A stretch of 64,000 nucleotides of DNA from Phaeosaccion multiseriatum. Its lineage: Eukaryota > Ochrophyta, other classes. The stretch is from contig OZ218959.1 in NCBI GenBank assembly GCA_965112735.1, forward strand, positions 2,480,001 to 2,544,000. The letters run 5' to 3'. Below, in pieces: positions 46,546 through 59,233 of the stretch (position 1 is the stretch's first letter; every line of letters begins with the position of its first letter). Both the position numbers and the translations under genes were made by a program. The notes beneath the pieces are model-generated. The model ran no database searches and was not told where the DNA came from. It saw only the letters and a list, made by a program, of their open reading frames with translations.

Positions 46546-49500
46546 ATGATGCATGACTCTGTGAAGGTGGCGTCTGCAGCGACGGTCGCGGGTCACGATG
46601 GAATGAGGAGCCCTTCCCCTGGCCCGATACGGCATCTGCGACAAGCGTCCGGCCTACGCGACATATACGAGTCCCTCGCGGGGGACAGAGGTCGCAGAGA
46701 TGGCGGGGGAGGAGGAGGGCGTGGAGGAGGTGGTCCGGCGATGGCTTCTGAGGGAGGGCCCGGCAGAGTCAGTCCCGTGATGCTGGTGATAGCCATAGTG
46801 GGAGCCAACTTCATCACCTTGGGGACCATTGCTTTGTTGTGGTTCAATTACGTTATTGCGGGAGAGTACTTTACAACCATCATTTGGGTAAGTATCAGAC
46901 TTTGAGAGAGGAAGGGGCTCTGTGTGATAGCGGTTGCGGTGTTTTTATGTATGCCAAGGCTATCACCTCTTGACTGGGCTCTGCTTGTCTGGTCCCACTG
47001 CGGTCAAACAGTGCTCGAGCGGCTTCCGGCTTCTGAGTTAATGGCCCCTCCCTTCTCACACCATTGCTCCCATCTCCTCTTTCAGGCGCTGCTCATCGGA
47101 GAGGCGCTGCAGTCCTCTAAAGACGCCGTCCTCAGCACTCTAGGTCAGTAGGTGCATGGATGAGGATGGCAATTAAAACTCGCCCCCCCCCCCACTATCC
47201 ACTGTCCCCCACGGCGTACCGCGAAGGTCACTATCCACCCACGATCTACCCACTGTCAACCCACACCATCCACTATCCACCCACACCCGAGGGAAGGTAT
47301 GCCCTTGCCTCCGCCCACTTGCTCTCAGCTCCCCCCCCGCCTGGACCCGTTATGCCTCGCTCTCTCACTCTCTCTCTCTCTCCCACTCTCTCTTTCTCTT
47401 TCTCTCTCTCTCTCGCTCCCCTCTCTTTCTCTCTATCTCGCGTGCCCTCTCTCTCTTTCTCTCCTCTCTCTCTCCTTCTCTTTCTCCCTCCCTCCCTCCC
47501 TCCCTCCCTCCGGTGCACACTCTCTCTCCCTCATCCTCACTCCCACATCTCTCTCTGTGTATCTGCCTTTTGTCTTCGCTATGTAGCGACCCTCAGCGAC
47601 TGTAGCAACCCCAAGCCCCTCGTGACGGTCGGTTTGAGCATGCTCGCCAACAACATGTACTACCTCTTGCCACCGAGCGCCGAGGTCGATGTCAAGAAGG
47701 AAAGCAGCCCTAGCGGTCGAGTCAAGAAGGAAGACGGTCCAAGGGCTCCTTCTGCTTGTAGCAACACACGTGGTAGCGGAGGAGGAGGAGGAGGAGGAGG
47801 AGGAGGAGGAGGAGGAGGAGGAGGAGGTGGTGGTGGTAAACAAGGAGAGAATGGGCGAGGACGAGGACGAAGGCGAGGGCGAGGGAGAGGGGAGGAAGAG
47901 TCAGGGGAATGTATCGGAGAAGGAATGACCACGGCGTGGCAGCAGGACGGAGGCGACGACGGCCACCACCACCACCACCACCACCACCACCAGCGTCCTG
48001 AGAGCAAAAGCAGCAAGAAGCGGAGGAAGCGGAGGGAGAGGATGATGAGGGTTGATAGCATGGGGATGGACGCGACACTAGAGCTACATGGCGAGGAGGG
48101 AGACGAGAAGGAGGAGGAGGAGGAGGAGGAGGAGGAGGAGGAGGAGGAGGAGGAGGGGGAGAATGCGAAGGAGGACGAGAAGGAGGAGGAGGATGAAGAG
48201 GACGATGCCGGGGGGGGGACGGAGGTGGAGGGAGAGGGGGAGGTAGGGGGGGAGGGGGAGGGGGAGGGGGAGGGGAGGGAGGGGGGGTACGACGCCGAGG
48301 ACTACGACGGTCTACTCATGGTCGGGTCCTTTGGCTCTCGGGCGCTCTTTGTCCTGTGCGTCTTCTCCCTCGTGAGCTTCGTGATCCTCCTCTCGCACCT
48401 CATTCCGTGGTGGCTCATTGCCTTCGGTGGGCTGGTGCTCATCGTCCTCCCTCTGTTGATCATTGTGGGCTTCTTCGACCGAGGAATCTTTGTGTACCGG
48501 AGATGGGTGGACGATGACACAGTGGCCACCTTCATTGTTCTGTGGGTCATCTTTCTGTGCAGCGGTTTCATCGTCCTGTTTCTAGGCACTGAGTCTATGC
48601 TGGAAGGTGCGTGTGTGTAGGTGTGTATGTGTGTGTACGCACGCGTGTGTGGGATGTACGTGTGTGCGTGCGTACGTGTGTGGCTGGCTGCATGGAGAGG
48701 GAGAGAGTGATTCCCACGACACCTCAACTCTGACCACATCCACCCACACACATTTCCACCCCCCCCCTCCAACCAAAACCACACTCCTCCTACACCCGTA
48801 CCTACACATCCTCCTCCTTCCCCCGCAGGCCTGACCGTGGCACGGCGACTCTCCGCCTGGGTGAGCAATGAGCTCAGCACCAACAGAGACGATCTCAAAG
48901 GGGCACTCTCGGGACATATCGACTACGCTTCAGACCTCATCAGAGGGGGTTTGGAGGATATGGACGTGGAGTTCAGCGAGACGGTGTGGTGGGGGCCAGG
49001 TTAGTCAGGGAGGGGGGGAGGGGAGGGAGGGAGAGAGGGAGGGAGGGAGGGACTGGAGAGAGAGGAGGGAGTAAGGGAGGGAGGGACGGGAGGGAGGGGA
49101 GGGAGGGAGGGAAGGACGGGAGGGAGCTCGTATACGTTGTCGGCTCTACCCCACCACTGAAGAAAAGGAGTCAAGTCAATGCAGATTGAGGAGAGCGGCG
49201 CCTACCGATTGTCCGTGCCTTCTAAACCCCCCCTCCTCCTCCTCTCCCTCCCTCCCTCCCTCCCTCCCAACACAGTGAAGCAGGCCGTTCGCTTCTACCT
49301 GCAGCAAGACGGAGCCGTAGCCATCGACGACTCGGCAGGCATGAATAGCGGCAGCAGCAGTTTCAACAGTTTCAACGGCACTATCAACAGCAGCATTATT
49401 GATAGCAGTAGCGATATCAGCAGCAGCACTTGCGGACCTCCTGGTAGTGAGGGCGCGGCGGGCAACCCCTTTGCGACAGATAGCGGGGAGGGAGGAGAGT

Positions 49501-51087
49501 CTAGCCTGGTGGCCTTTGGCATGCGGTTGCCGCTCTGGGATGTGCTGACGGAAGTGAGGGAGAACGACCTCTCTCCCTGGCAGGCCTTGCAGCTGCTGAA
49601 GGACAAGGTGGAGCAGCTTTTGGACACGTGGGATATGAGCATGGAACAGGTGTGGCAGGCAGGCAAGGGGGACGCAAGGGAGCAAGCAGGCAGTATAGGC
49701 CAGGCGGAGACAGCGTGCCTGAATGCCTCAGTGCTTGTTCCGACCATATCAAGCAAGCAAGCAAGCAGACAGGCAAGGCAAACAGATCAAGCGTCCCTCT
49801 CTCTCAGACCAGACATCCCTGCCCTCCCCCTCTTCCTCTTCTTCCTCCCCCTCCCTCTTTCCCTCCTCCTCCTCCTCCTCCTCCTCCTCCTCCTCCTCCT
49901 CCTCCTCCTGCCCAGGCCCTGGCACACGTCCGGTCCGCCATCTCCGGCAGCAAACACTTGGCGAGCATCTCAGTGGGGCTTGCAAATGTGTCTGTGGGAA
50001 TGTCTCTGGGGGTGTTGCAGGGTTTCATATTCGCCATGTCCCTCATGGTCAGCTTCGGGTTCAAAGCGCTGCTCTTCTTCACTCTGGTGAGGCGTACGGA
50101 TATGTGGGCCTATGGGCAGGCGTACTGGGCACGTGGGTAGGCTGGCGTATGGGCAGGCATATGGGCAGGCACATAGGCAGGCATATGGAAAGGCAGGCGT
50201 ATGGACAGGCATATGGGCAGGCATATGGCAGGCATGTCGACAGGCCTATGGGCAGGCGTATGGGTAGGCAGGCGTATGGGCAGGCAGGCAGGGGTATGGA
50301 CAGGCATATGGCAGGCATATGGACAGGTATATGGCAGGCATATGGGCAGGCCTATGGGCCGTATGGGCAGGATGGCAAGCAGGCGTATGGACAGGCAGGA
50401 AAGAGGTGGGGGCTGGTGAGACAGAAGCACAGAGGCATATGGACAAGCGTATGGGTACATGGAGGCTTAATCAAAGTCCCCCTTCTCTCCTCCCCTCCTT
50501 TCTCCTCTCCCCCCCCTCCTCGCTCTCTCTCTCCTCCCCTCCCCTGCCCTACCCCATCCTTCACAGGTCTGGTACCTCCTCAGCAGCAAGGGCTCTCTCT
50601 TCGACCACATCGCTGACGATCTCCTCGGCCTCCGGCACCGTGCCAAACGAGAGGCCGTGCGCACCCTTCGTGGCAGCCTGGAAGCAGTCTTCTTTAGCAT
50701 GCCCACCATCGCGTGCTTCCATGGCATCATCACCTTACTCTCTTTCACCATCCTCGGTGTAGACTTCCCCTTCTTTGCCACCTTTGCCTCCGTGGTGTTT
50801 AGCATCCTCCCCGTGCTGAGTTTGCAGAGTTGGGTATCCTTTCCTTGGGCACTGGCGCTGTGCTATCGGGGCTACCAGGAGCTGGTTACGGGCAACAATG
50901 TGTTGCGTGGCTATCAGGACTTTGCCCGGGGTATTTTGCTCTTCTGCGCCAACCAGTACTTCTCTTACTTGGTGAGGAGCGGGAAGAGGAGGATGAGGAA
51001 GAGGAGGAGGGGGGGGGAGGAGGAGGACATGGAGGGGAGTGAGGGAGAGCCCATTGCATTGCATCGCGCAGAGTAGGCCACACACAA

Positions 51088-51137
<50 letters not shown>

Positions 51138-52140
51138 CTCCACCCCCCCCCCCTCGGTTGACCCGACCAGCCCAATCTGGTGGCCTTCATGTTACGATCC
51201 ATCCAGTATCACGTCACTCTGTCGTCTCCTTGTGTCATTCCGTCCCTTCTCTTCTCTTCTCGCTCATCTTCGTTGTTGCCGTGGTGTTTTCTCGACGTTC
51301 ACGGTCCCTCCCTCCCTCCCTCCCTCCCTTCCTTCCTTCCTCCCTCCACAGGTCCAGAAGCGTGTGATCAACAGCGGCGTGTCCAAGAACGAGTTCTTCT
51401 CATACCTCGTGACGCTGCTTGCTTACTTGGGCTTCAACAGGTTCGGAGCCCAAGGCGTCTTTGCTGGACCGCTGGTAAGTAAGGAAGGTGGTATCGTAGT
51501 TGCGGCTCAATTGCAATTTCAATTAAAGTTTATCTGCCACGAGCGCCACCACCGCCAAAGCCACAACACATACATACGCATGCGTGCATATGGTCCTTGC
51601 GTGAGCACTCCAGGTGTACCGCAATATCTGAAGCACAAACTTGCCCACCAATACCACAATGCCAATACCATCACCACCAAACAGGTCCTTGTGCTCAGCA
51701 CTCTGGTGTACCGCTGTCTCGATCACATGAGCACCGAGAGCCGTCGGACCTTCGGCCAGGACGCTGTGAAGCGCTACCGACGGGGACGCCCTCTGTCGCT
51801 GGGCAACGCCTCGCATCTCATGCCAGCAGTACCGCCGCCGCCGCCGCCGCCGCAGCAGCAGCAGCAGCAGGAGCAGGAGCAGGAGGGGCAGAGAGAGCGA
51901 AGCGGGGGAGAGAAGGAGGACCGGGGGAGGGCGTATCACCTGGCCTTGTCCCCGCCTCGACGTTTGGAGGAGGATGGTGATGATGGCGACGTGGTGGGGG
52001 AGGAGGAGCAGGAGCAGGAGGAAGGGGAGGATAGTGTTACTTCACTGCGAGCCCAAGGTGGAGGTAGAGACAGTAGCACTGTGCTCTTCACTCCGCAGGC
52101 CAAGAAGAGGGACTCTGACCTGATCACGGCCACATGTTGA
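46546..52140 (+). CDS. TMEM245-like membrane protein (AI-2E transporter family)
   Basis: Nine exons (46546-46887, 47086-47143, 47587-48606, 48829-48999, 49276-49649, 49916-50086, 50567-50971, 51352-51474, 51685-52140) sum to 1,039 residues. Many membrane helices are visible: VMLVIAIVGANFITLGTIAL in exon 1, two pairs in exon 3 (LFVLCVFSLVSFVILLSHL and following), one in exon 6 and several in exons 7-9. The end of the core, YLVTLLAYLGFNRFGAQGVF then GPLVLVLSTLVY, matches the C-terminal part of AI-2E/PerM-type transporters and TMEM245. Exon 3 contains a large insertion of Gly, Arg, His and Glu runs between helices. The C-terminal tail is Gln/Glu-rich. The substrate is unknown. It is divergent from coaE by 259 bases. 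Confidence 0.8.
49010..49130. repeat. Intronic GGGA array after a donor
   Basis: Starts 10 bases after the donor at 49000 in the TMEM245-like gene. The same intron ends in a CCCT tract (49240-49268) directly before its acceptor, so both ends of one intron are repeat-bearing. Confidence 0.9.
50105..50420. repeat. Minisatellite of TATGGGCAGGC-like units
   Basis: Degenerate 12-16 base units (TATGGGCAGGCA, TATGGACAGGCA, TATGGCAGGCA and similar) fill the intron between exons 6 and 7 of the TMEM245-like gene. It starts about 20 bases after the donor. Confidence 0.9.
51087..51135. repeat. (CA)n microsatellite
   Basis: CA dinucleotide repeat in the intron between exons 7 and 8 of the TMEM245-like gene. 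Confidence 0.95.
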
Positions 52141-52435
52141 CCAACCTACTACTGAACAGTAGCGGCAGCAGCTTGTGGCGTGAATAGAGACACCAATGTA
52201 TGGACATGTGGATAATCATAACCCATACATGTACGCAACAGTTCGATCATCCCATGGTCAAGTGCGTAGGCGAAAAAAATCAAGTGAAGCACTTTGTTCT
52301 CGCTCATCCACGGTCAAGTGCGTACATGAGTTCCAATATACTACTTCGAAGTATATCAAGTGACAAAGTAGCAGCGCAGTAGCAGTAGCAGTAGTAATTG
52401 TTGTTGTTCATGTGTGTTGCTGCTTTAGTCATCTC
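52141..52435. other. Intergenic region between convergent genes
   Basis: Contains two loosely similar segments around TCAAGTGCGTA (52258 and 52313) and a GTA/TTG triplet stretch. No gene is visible. Confidence 0.5.
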
Positions 52436-54881
52436 TTAGGGCTTGTCTTCCTTTGCCAGTAGAGGCTCCTGTGCGCGGCCGGCAGAGAGGATGGCTCGCA
52501 ACCTCTGTGTAAGACGAGACGAGAGGGGAAAGGGGGAGGGGAGAGAGAGAGAGGGACAGAGAGGTGTGTGGGTGGATCGGTAGGTGGTGCTTCTGCGGTA
52601 GGGTATGGTACACATAGAGAGAGAGAGATGAGGCAGCAAGCAGCCAGTGCAGTCTCCCGCCCCACTTACGCACTCGCACACTCATACCCAGACCTGCTGC
52701 TGCTATTACTCTTGGCACCTCCCTGCTTGTAGAGTACTAGTGCCATTGTTTTCAACCCCCGCCTGCCTGTATCACTTCCATCCCTGTCACACAAGTCACC
52801 ATCCACTGCCATCCCTGTCACACAAGTCACCATCCACTGCCATCCCTTCCACCCACCCACCCACCCACCATCCACTGCCAATCATTACACACACCTACCC
52901 TCTTACGTACCAGGGCATGGCAGTCCGACAAGTCCAGCGTGGCCCCGGGGTGGAGGTCGTCATCGTTATCACTGTACCCCTCAACCCTCTCCCGCCCCGC
53001 CCATCCCTCCGGTCGGCCCCCCTCCACCGCCCATGCCTCGTCCGACTCGCTTGCCAATTGAATCTCTTCCGTGGCCGGCCGTGGTGAAAGCGAGGCAGGC
53101 TCCAGCGACGACGTACGCGCATGCCTCCCTCCTCGTGCGCTTGTCCCCTCTTCTCTCTGCCTCGGACCCGTGCCGGCACGAGGCGAGGAGTGGTCTCGGT
53201 GAGTGCGCTTGCTGCGCTCCATCCTCTTCCTCCTGCTCCTGCTCCTCCTCCTCGGCTCGCCGACGTCTTTCTCGTCATCTATCGCCGGGATAGAGTCCCT
53301 TCCTTTGCCTTCTTCTCTGGCCACCCCCTCCTCTCTTTCTCTGCCACCCCCTCGTGCTGCTCTCGCCATCACCCCATCACCTGACTCAAATGCCTCTCGC
53401 TCCCGGGCAAGCTGGTCTAGCGCTTTCCTCACTCTTCTTTGGTCGAAAGCTCCCTCATCATCTTTCGCGCCCACCGGTAGTCCCTCTTCTAGGGGGGTCG
53501 GAGATTGAAAGTCAAGGGGGGGGAGGGAGGAGGACAAAGTGGAGGAGGGGGCGGAGGCAGGAGAACCTTCTCCTGCTGCCCCTGCTAAGAACCACGACGG
53601 CGTCGGCGAGGCCTCTGCCTGCTGCCAAGAAGGCGAAAGAAGCCCACACGAGCCTGAGAGTGAAGGCGAGGAGGCGCGAGACGCTCTGTTCACAGCCTTG
53701 CTCCCATCCTGTCGTCCTCCCCCTCCCCCTGCTGCTGCTGCTGCTGCTGCTGCCGTATCACCAACTGCTGCTGCAGGGCTTGACGACGTAGGAGGGGCAT
53801 CATCGTGCGCTTGTGTACTCCACCTCCTTCTCCTCCTTCCCCCGCCCCCCGTATCGGCAGCGCCCGTCCTAGCCCGCCGGCTGACACCACTCACGCTACT
53901 CACTGAGGTCCCTCCTCCTTCACCTCCGTCACTTCTCACCTCTTCCTCCTCTTCCTCCTGCTCCTCCTCCTCCCCCCTCTCATCGACCCCTCGGCGTCTT
54001 GTCTCTCTCTCCCTGCGAGTGCCGTACAGCTCAGTTCGTGGTGTCCCTGCTGATCTTCCTCCCAGCTCCTCCCGACGGCTCGGGTAGAGGTTTTGTGGAC
54101 GCTCCCTTTGCTCGTACCGCTCATAATACCGTCCTTGACCTCTTCTCTCGCCACCGGTAGCGCCACCACTTCCGCTGTCACTACTGCTGCTACTACTACT
54201 GCTACTCCGCCTCCTCCTACTACCACAACTACTAGTACTGCTGCTACTGCTGCTGCTGCTCCTGGTAAGAACACGCCGTCTATCTATGCTCTCCCCTCCA
54301 TGCCGGTTCAAGGGTCTTGCAGCGGAGGCGGAGGGGGTGAGGTCAAGAGCCTCCTCATTACAGTCATACCGCATGTCCACCTCCACATGGCTGAGCAGCG
54401 GGAGCGAGGTGGGCCCTTCCTCAGCAGAATGAAGCTGTCCCTGGCCGCTGCTATGGATCCCACTCCGTCCTACCGCTGCTGCTGCTGCTGCTGCTGCTGC
54501 TGCCGCCACCGCCGCTGGTGCTTTTCCTGCTGCAGATGCTTCTGGAGATTGTAGTATCTGGGCATCTGCTGTTTCCTCGTAAACATAGTTCCAGTTGACA
54601 TCACCTGTCACGAGAATGCTGCACAGGGTTGGGGATAGGGGAGGGAAGCGGCATGGCATGAATGAGGAAACAGCGCAGGAAAGGTAGGACTTCACGTACG
54701 CTCTCGGACGGACAGAGTCGAATTGGTTCATAGTTTGTGGGCTGGCGAGGAAGCTTGCTTGGGCGAAAAAAAATTTAGATAGGGGTTTGGTTCTTTAGCT
54801 ATACCCACCTCTCCGTTATACGCTGCATCGCGTCCAGAAACGCCACCCGGTCGTTGGCAGGCGCCCTCCATCTTCCCCTGA

Positions 54882-54924
<43 letters not shown>

Positions 54925-55236
54925 CTTATCACTCCTGCTGCTGCGATCGTGCAGGAGCTTGATGACTTGCTGCGCGATATCCCGTACCTCTTTCACTGGG
55001 AGAGGGGCAAAGCAGCAGCAGTAGAGGCAGTAGAAAAGAAAGGGGTGAGGAAGAAGAGAGTAAAAAGAGCCATGGACCTGGATAACAAGGCGCAGGCGTG
55101 TCCCGAGAGGAGGAGCAACCGTTGGAGGAAGACACGCACCTGGGGATGGTCCAAGAGGGAGAGCCACCAGCCGCTGCCTAGACTCGTCGTGTATATCCCC
55201 GACATTCCCACCACTCCTTCCTCCGTTCACATGCAT
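52436..55236 (-). CDS. Ser/Arg-rich low-complexity protein of unknown function
   Basis: Four exons (55236-55140, 54995-54809, 54741-52911, 52504-52436) join in phase to 727 residues. The start ATG begins MHVNGGRSGG. An early helical segment, VKEVRDIAQQVIKLLHD, and RVAFLDAMQRITER may form a small domain. Exon 3 (610 codons) is dominated by Ser, Arg, Ala, Gly and Glu runs. It includes WNYVYEETADAQ, a helix-like FDQRRVRKALDQLARER, and a basic RSRSRRKRMERSKRTHRDH patch that could be a nuclear signal. The C-terminus is RLRAILSAGRAQEPLLAKED. I recognise no family. Its start lies only 148 bases from the divergent amino-acid transporter start, which suggests a shared promoter. An in-frame ATG at 55368 is an alternative start. 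Confidence 0.55.
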
Positions 55237-55384
55237 TACGCAATGCGTCGGACGGAGACAGAGGCGGTGTGTAATGATATGATATTCGATATTCGGTGAA
55301 CACGCGACAGGTAGGAGAACTGGTGATACGGGGTCACAGCATAGGGGCGGTTTGCATCGTTCCGTCAATTACGGGGATGGGAAG
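55237..55384. promoter_or_regulatory. Putative bidirectional promoter
   Basis: 148 bases separate the start of the Ser/Arg-rich gene (minus, 55236) from that of the transporter gene (plus, 55385). Its left part is AT-rich, with ATGATATGATATTCGATATTC-like sequence around 55275-55295. The call rests on gene layout only. Confidence 0.35.
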
Positions 55385-58300
55385 ATGACGAGGCCGGTGG
55401 CCCTGAGCTTCGATGGGGGCTTGGCAGCTCCTGCTCCTGCTGCAGCTCAGACCTCTACTGCCAGGAGACTGCGCAGGCGAGGGCTGACGCAAGATGCTCC
55501 GAGACTTCTCCGCTCTTCCAGCAGGCGACACCTAAAGCGCGTAGGATCTTCTTCGGTACGGTGCTTTGCCAGGAAGCCGCTGGAAGTCGTGCGCCAGGAG
55601 GAGAGTATCTCCATCCTCGAGCGGCATATGGGCTTCTGGGACCTCATCTCGATTGGCTTAGGAGGGACTCTAGGTAGGGAGAAGAGGGGATTTTTTTTTT
55701 TTTTTCCATTCTGATTGCGCTCTCTTCTGTCTACCTTGGCCGATGCTCAGGCGGAGGGGTCTTCCTGACCATCGCGCTTATTGTCTCAGGTACAGACCAG
55801 GTGCACACGGACGTTTGTGATGTCCTCCTCTCGAATATACGCCCCTTCCTGTCTGCCTCTTTCTTTCTGCACGCCGTCACACTCCCTCTCTTCTCTATCT
55901 TCGTTTGTTTGTATGGCAAGCAGACGTGGCAGGAACGTCCGCCGTCCTCTCTTGGGGGCTGGCGGGGCTGGGTATTCTGCTGAGCGGCCTTTCCTTCGCT
56001 GAGTTGTCCGCCATTGTGCCCTGTTCGGGAGGAGCCTACGCCTACGCCTTGGTGGCTTTGGGAGAGTTTCCTGCCTTTATCGTGGGTATGCTCATGACCT
56101 TAGAGGTGAGTGAGTGAGTGAGTCAGTGAGTGATGGAGGAAGGGAGAGAGTGAGGGAGTGAGTTTGTGAGTTAGTGAAAGTGAGTGCGTCCGTGGGAGCG
56201 CGCGCCCAGCTTGAGGTGTTGCGACGTGCGAACGAATGAAGGCATGAGTCTCTGCGTCCACTCCCACACATAGCCTCCCCACCTTAGCCAACCCCCCAAC
56301 CCCCCCCCCCTCCTCCCCGTGTGCTCACACCACACACAGTATGGGGTATCAGCGGCCGCTGTGGCGCGTGGATGGGGCGTCACTGTGGGCCTCTACCTAC
56401 ACAACGACCTCGGTTGGCGACTACAGGAGCAGATGACCAACCCGATCAACATGTACGCAGCGGCTCTGATGGCAGTCTGCACCTACATCGTTCTCAGAGG
56501 CGCCAACGCGAGCAAAGGCGTAACCAACGGCTTCTGTGTGCTCACTCTGCTGGTGGTGCTCTTTCTTATCGGGGTTGGGGTGTTGAGGTACAGCCCTAGC
56601 AACTTGGAACCCTTCTCCCCCTTTGGGTTTGGCGGGACAATAAAGGGTGGCATGGTTGCTGTGTTTGGGTATATAGGTTTCGACGCGGTGGCCATCATGA
56701 GCGGGGAGGTGAGTGAGCTTGTGTACCGACGCATGAGCGAGGAAGGAATGGAGGGACGGGGAGAGGGAGGCATCTGCTGGGTGAACCATTTTGTTCCGTC
56801 AGAGCGCTTTTACACGTCCTGGTCTTTTCTCGTCCTGCCCTTTTTCATTCTCTCTCCTGGGCCGAATGCTTGCAGCTCTTCTTTCGTTCGGTCGCTGTGG
56901 GTGCGCTAGTGGGACGCTGACGTTCCGTTGCCTCTTTTGCCTCTTTTGCCTCTTGCTGCTCTGCCCCTGTCCCTGTCTTCGGCTTGCTGCTTGGGTACGC
57001 TGGGCCACTGCAGACCCTTCACCCCACTCGAGACACACCGCGGGCAATGCTTTGGACCATCTCGTCGCTGACGTGCATATACATGCTTGTCTCTCTCTCC
57101 CTCTCTGGTACGACCTAAAATGGGGCCGACCTTTCTTCTCTTGATTGGTGACTTATTACTGAAAGACCTGCGAGAGGGGGAAGGACATTGGGTGCAGATA
57201 ACCTTCATTTCATCGCATTACACTCCACTGCTTTATCTTCTGACGCCCATCTTGCCCTCCCGACCTCCTTCCCCTCCACCTCTGTCTCTCCTTCTCTCTT
57301 TCTCTCTTTGCCCTCTCTTTTCTCTCTCGCTGTCTCTCTCTCCCTCCCCCCCCCCCCCTCTCTCTCTCTCTCCCTCCCTCTTCCCTTTACTGTAGGCATC
57401 CTGCTGTATTCAGAGTGTGTCGCAGACGGGGGTCATGCCGCCGCCTTTGGCACGCTGCACATGCCCTTCGCTCACCACGTGGCGGCGCTCGGGAGCATGG
57501 CGGCCCTGCCTCTGGTGGCCTTCGTTTCCTTCTTGGCACAACCGGTGCTGACCTTCGCCATGGCTAACGACGGGCTCTTACCTCCCTTCTTCGCGAGAGT
57601 GAATCGCAAGGGGACCATCGTCCACGGCACGCTGCTCGCGGGAGGAGTTTGCGTGCTCATTGCGGCGTTTGTACCCTTTGAGGTGAGAGAAGAGGGGATG
57701 GGAGGGGATGGGAGGGGATGGGAGGGGAGAGGAGGGGAGGGGAGGGGAGGGGAGGGAGCAGGGGAGGGAGGGTGGGGGTGGCTGGGAGTCGGGGGGGGGC
57801 GGGCTGCCCGAACTTTCTCTTGTGCGACGACGATGTTGTCGATGTCGATATTCGATATATTGTCGATGTCGATATTCGATATATAGCTGCCCCGCCTTGC
57901 TTGTTGTGTGTACCGCGCCGTGCCATACCCGTCCCTCCTTCACGTATGTCTGCCCACCTCTCTTGTGGTGCCCACCCACCCACGCACTCCCTCACTGCAG
58001 CGGCTCGACGTCCTAGTGAGTTCGGGTATCCTCCTTATGCTCAGCATGACCAACGCCTCGCTGATAGTGCTTAGAAGCGATGAGGGAAGCTCCCAGCAGA
58101 TGGAGGAGCGGGGAGGGGCATTTACGGGCCTGCCGACTGACTCAGCCCTAGACTGTGGTACTTCCTCGGAGGGAGCAGGAGGAGGAGAAGGAGGAGGAGG
58201 AGGGGGAGAAGAAGGAGGAACAGCAGGAGGAGGAGGGGGGGGAAGAGGAGGAGGAGGACGGGTGAGAAGGAGAACGAGGGCGGAGGAGGACGAGGAGGAG

Positions 58301-59233
58301 GAGAAAGGGGGGGGCGCGGCAACAGAAAACCTGTTGTCATCGGCGGGCGGGGCCAAAAGGGACCTGACGTCGGGACCTCGAGCAGCATCAGCAGCAGCAG
58401 CAGCGGCAGCAGCATCAGGAGTTGGTGGTACAGCAGGAGGAGGAGGGGTGGGGGGCGTGTTTGGTACCTCCACATTGAGCTCCCCTCGCCTTGTGGTGTT
58501 CTTGCTGAACGGTGCCTGCCTGGCTCTCGCCGTCCTACTCGATAGATCCCACCTTCACCCCAGGGCGGCGGCACAAGGAGGAGGAGGAGGAGGAGGAGGC
58601 CCTCTGGGTTACACCAGTGTGGGGCAGACGTTCGCGTGTGCAGGTGTGTTCATCCTCGCTGTGGTGCTGGTGTTCCGCCTCCCCTCGGCTGTGGTACCCG
58701 TCCACGACTATCGGGACGACGAGGAACGGTTATACAGGCAGGAGAGTGTGGATGAAGGAGGAGAGGACCAGGAGGAGGAAGGGGGAGGGGGTGATACCCT
58801 CTCCTCCATCCACGCTACCTCCGCCATCCCCTCCACGCACAGCCTCAACACGGAGACGCGTACAACCACCACACACACGACAGGAGGAGGAGGAGGAGGA
58901 GGAGGAGGAGGAGGAAGTGGAGGCTTTACAGTGCCCTGGTACCCTGTCACTCCGGTGCTGGGCACTCTTGTCAATTGGGTGCTCATGATTCAGTGTGGGC
59001 CGACGGGCTTGGGCGTGCTGGCTCTCTTTTGCTTGGCCTCAGCTTTGCTCTACTCTTGGGTTGTCGTTGCGGTGCGTGTGGGCGGGGGGGGGGGTAGAGA
59101 CCACCGAGGGCACAGCAACAGCAGCAACGATGGCGGCTTCATCCCCAGCAGGATTAACGCGGTGCAGGCCTCTTTGGTTGAAGAGGACTTGGACCCGCTC
59201 AGAGGAGCGGGCTTGGAATTTAGATTGGGCTGA
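55385..59233 (+). CDS. Cationic amino-acid transporter (APC superfamily, SLC7A1-4-like)
   Basis: A membrane permease for basic amino acids by family. Seven exons (55385-55673, 55751-55789, 55924-56105, 56340-56708, 57014-57107, 57396-57682, 58001-59233) sum to 830 residues. After a basic N-terminus, the motif WDLISIGLGGTLGGGVFLTI starts helix 1. Then come LSFAELSAIVPCSGGAYAYA, GFDAVAIMSGET with PTRDTPRAM (the GEE-NP-R-P motif of CAT transporters, here slightly altered), and VSFLAQPVLTFAMANDGLLP. Exon 7 holds the remaining helices, separated by a long Glu/Gly/Arg-rich loop and a second acidic/Gly loop not usual for the family. Introns open with GTGA or GGGGA repeats (56106, 57683) and close with CT tracts. 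The start at 55385 is preferred; 55352 is in frame upstream. Confidence 0.85.

Noticed and set aside
46500-48620. Separate gene for the acidic/Gly-rich segment in 47.6-48.3 kb
   Set aside because: It lies in frame within exon 3 of the TMEM245-like gene, with membrane helices directly after it and matching splice phases on both sides.
53690-54554. Plus-strand frames rich in Ser/Leu opposite the Ser/Arg-rich gene
   Set aside because: They mirror low-complexity codons of the minus-strand exon 52911-54741, which has a complete in-phase gene model.
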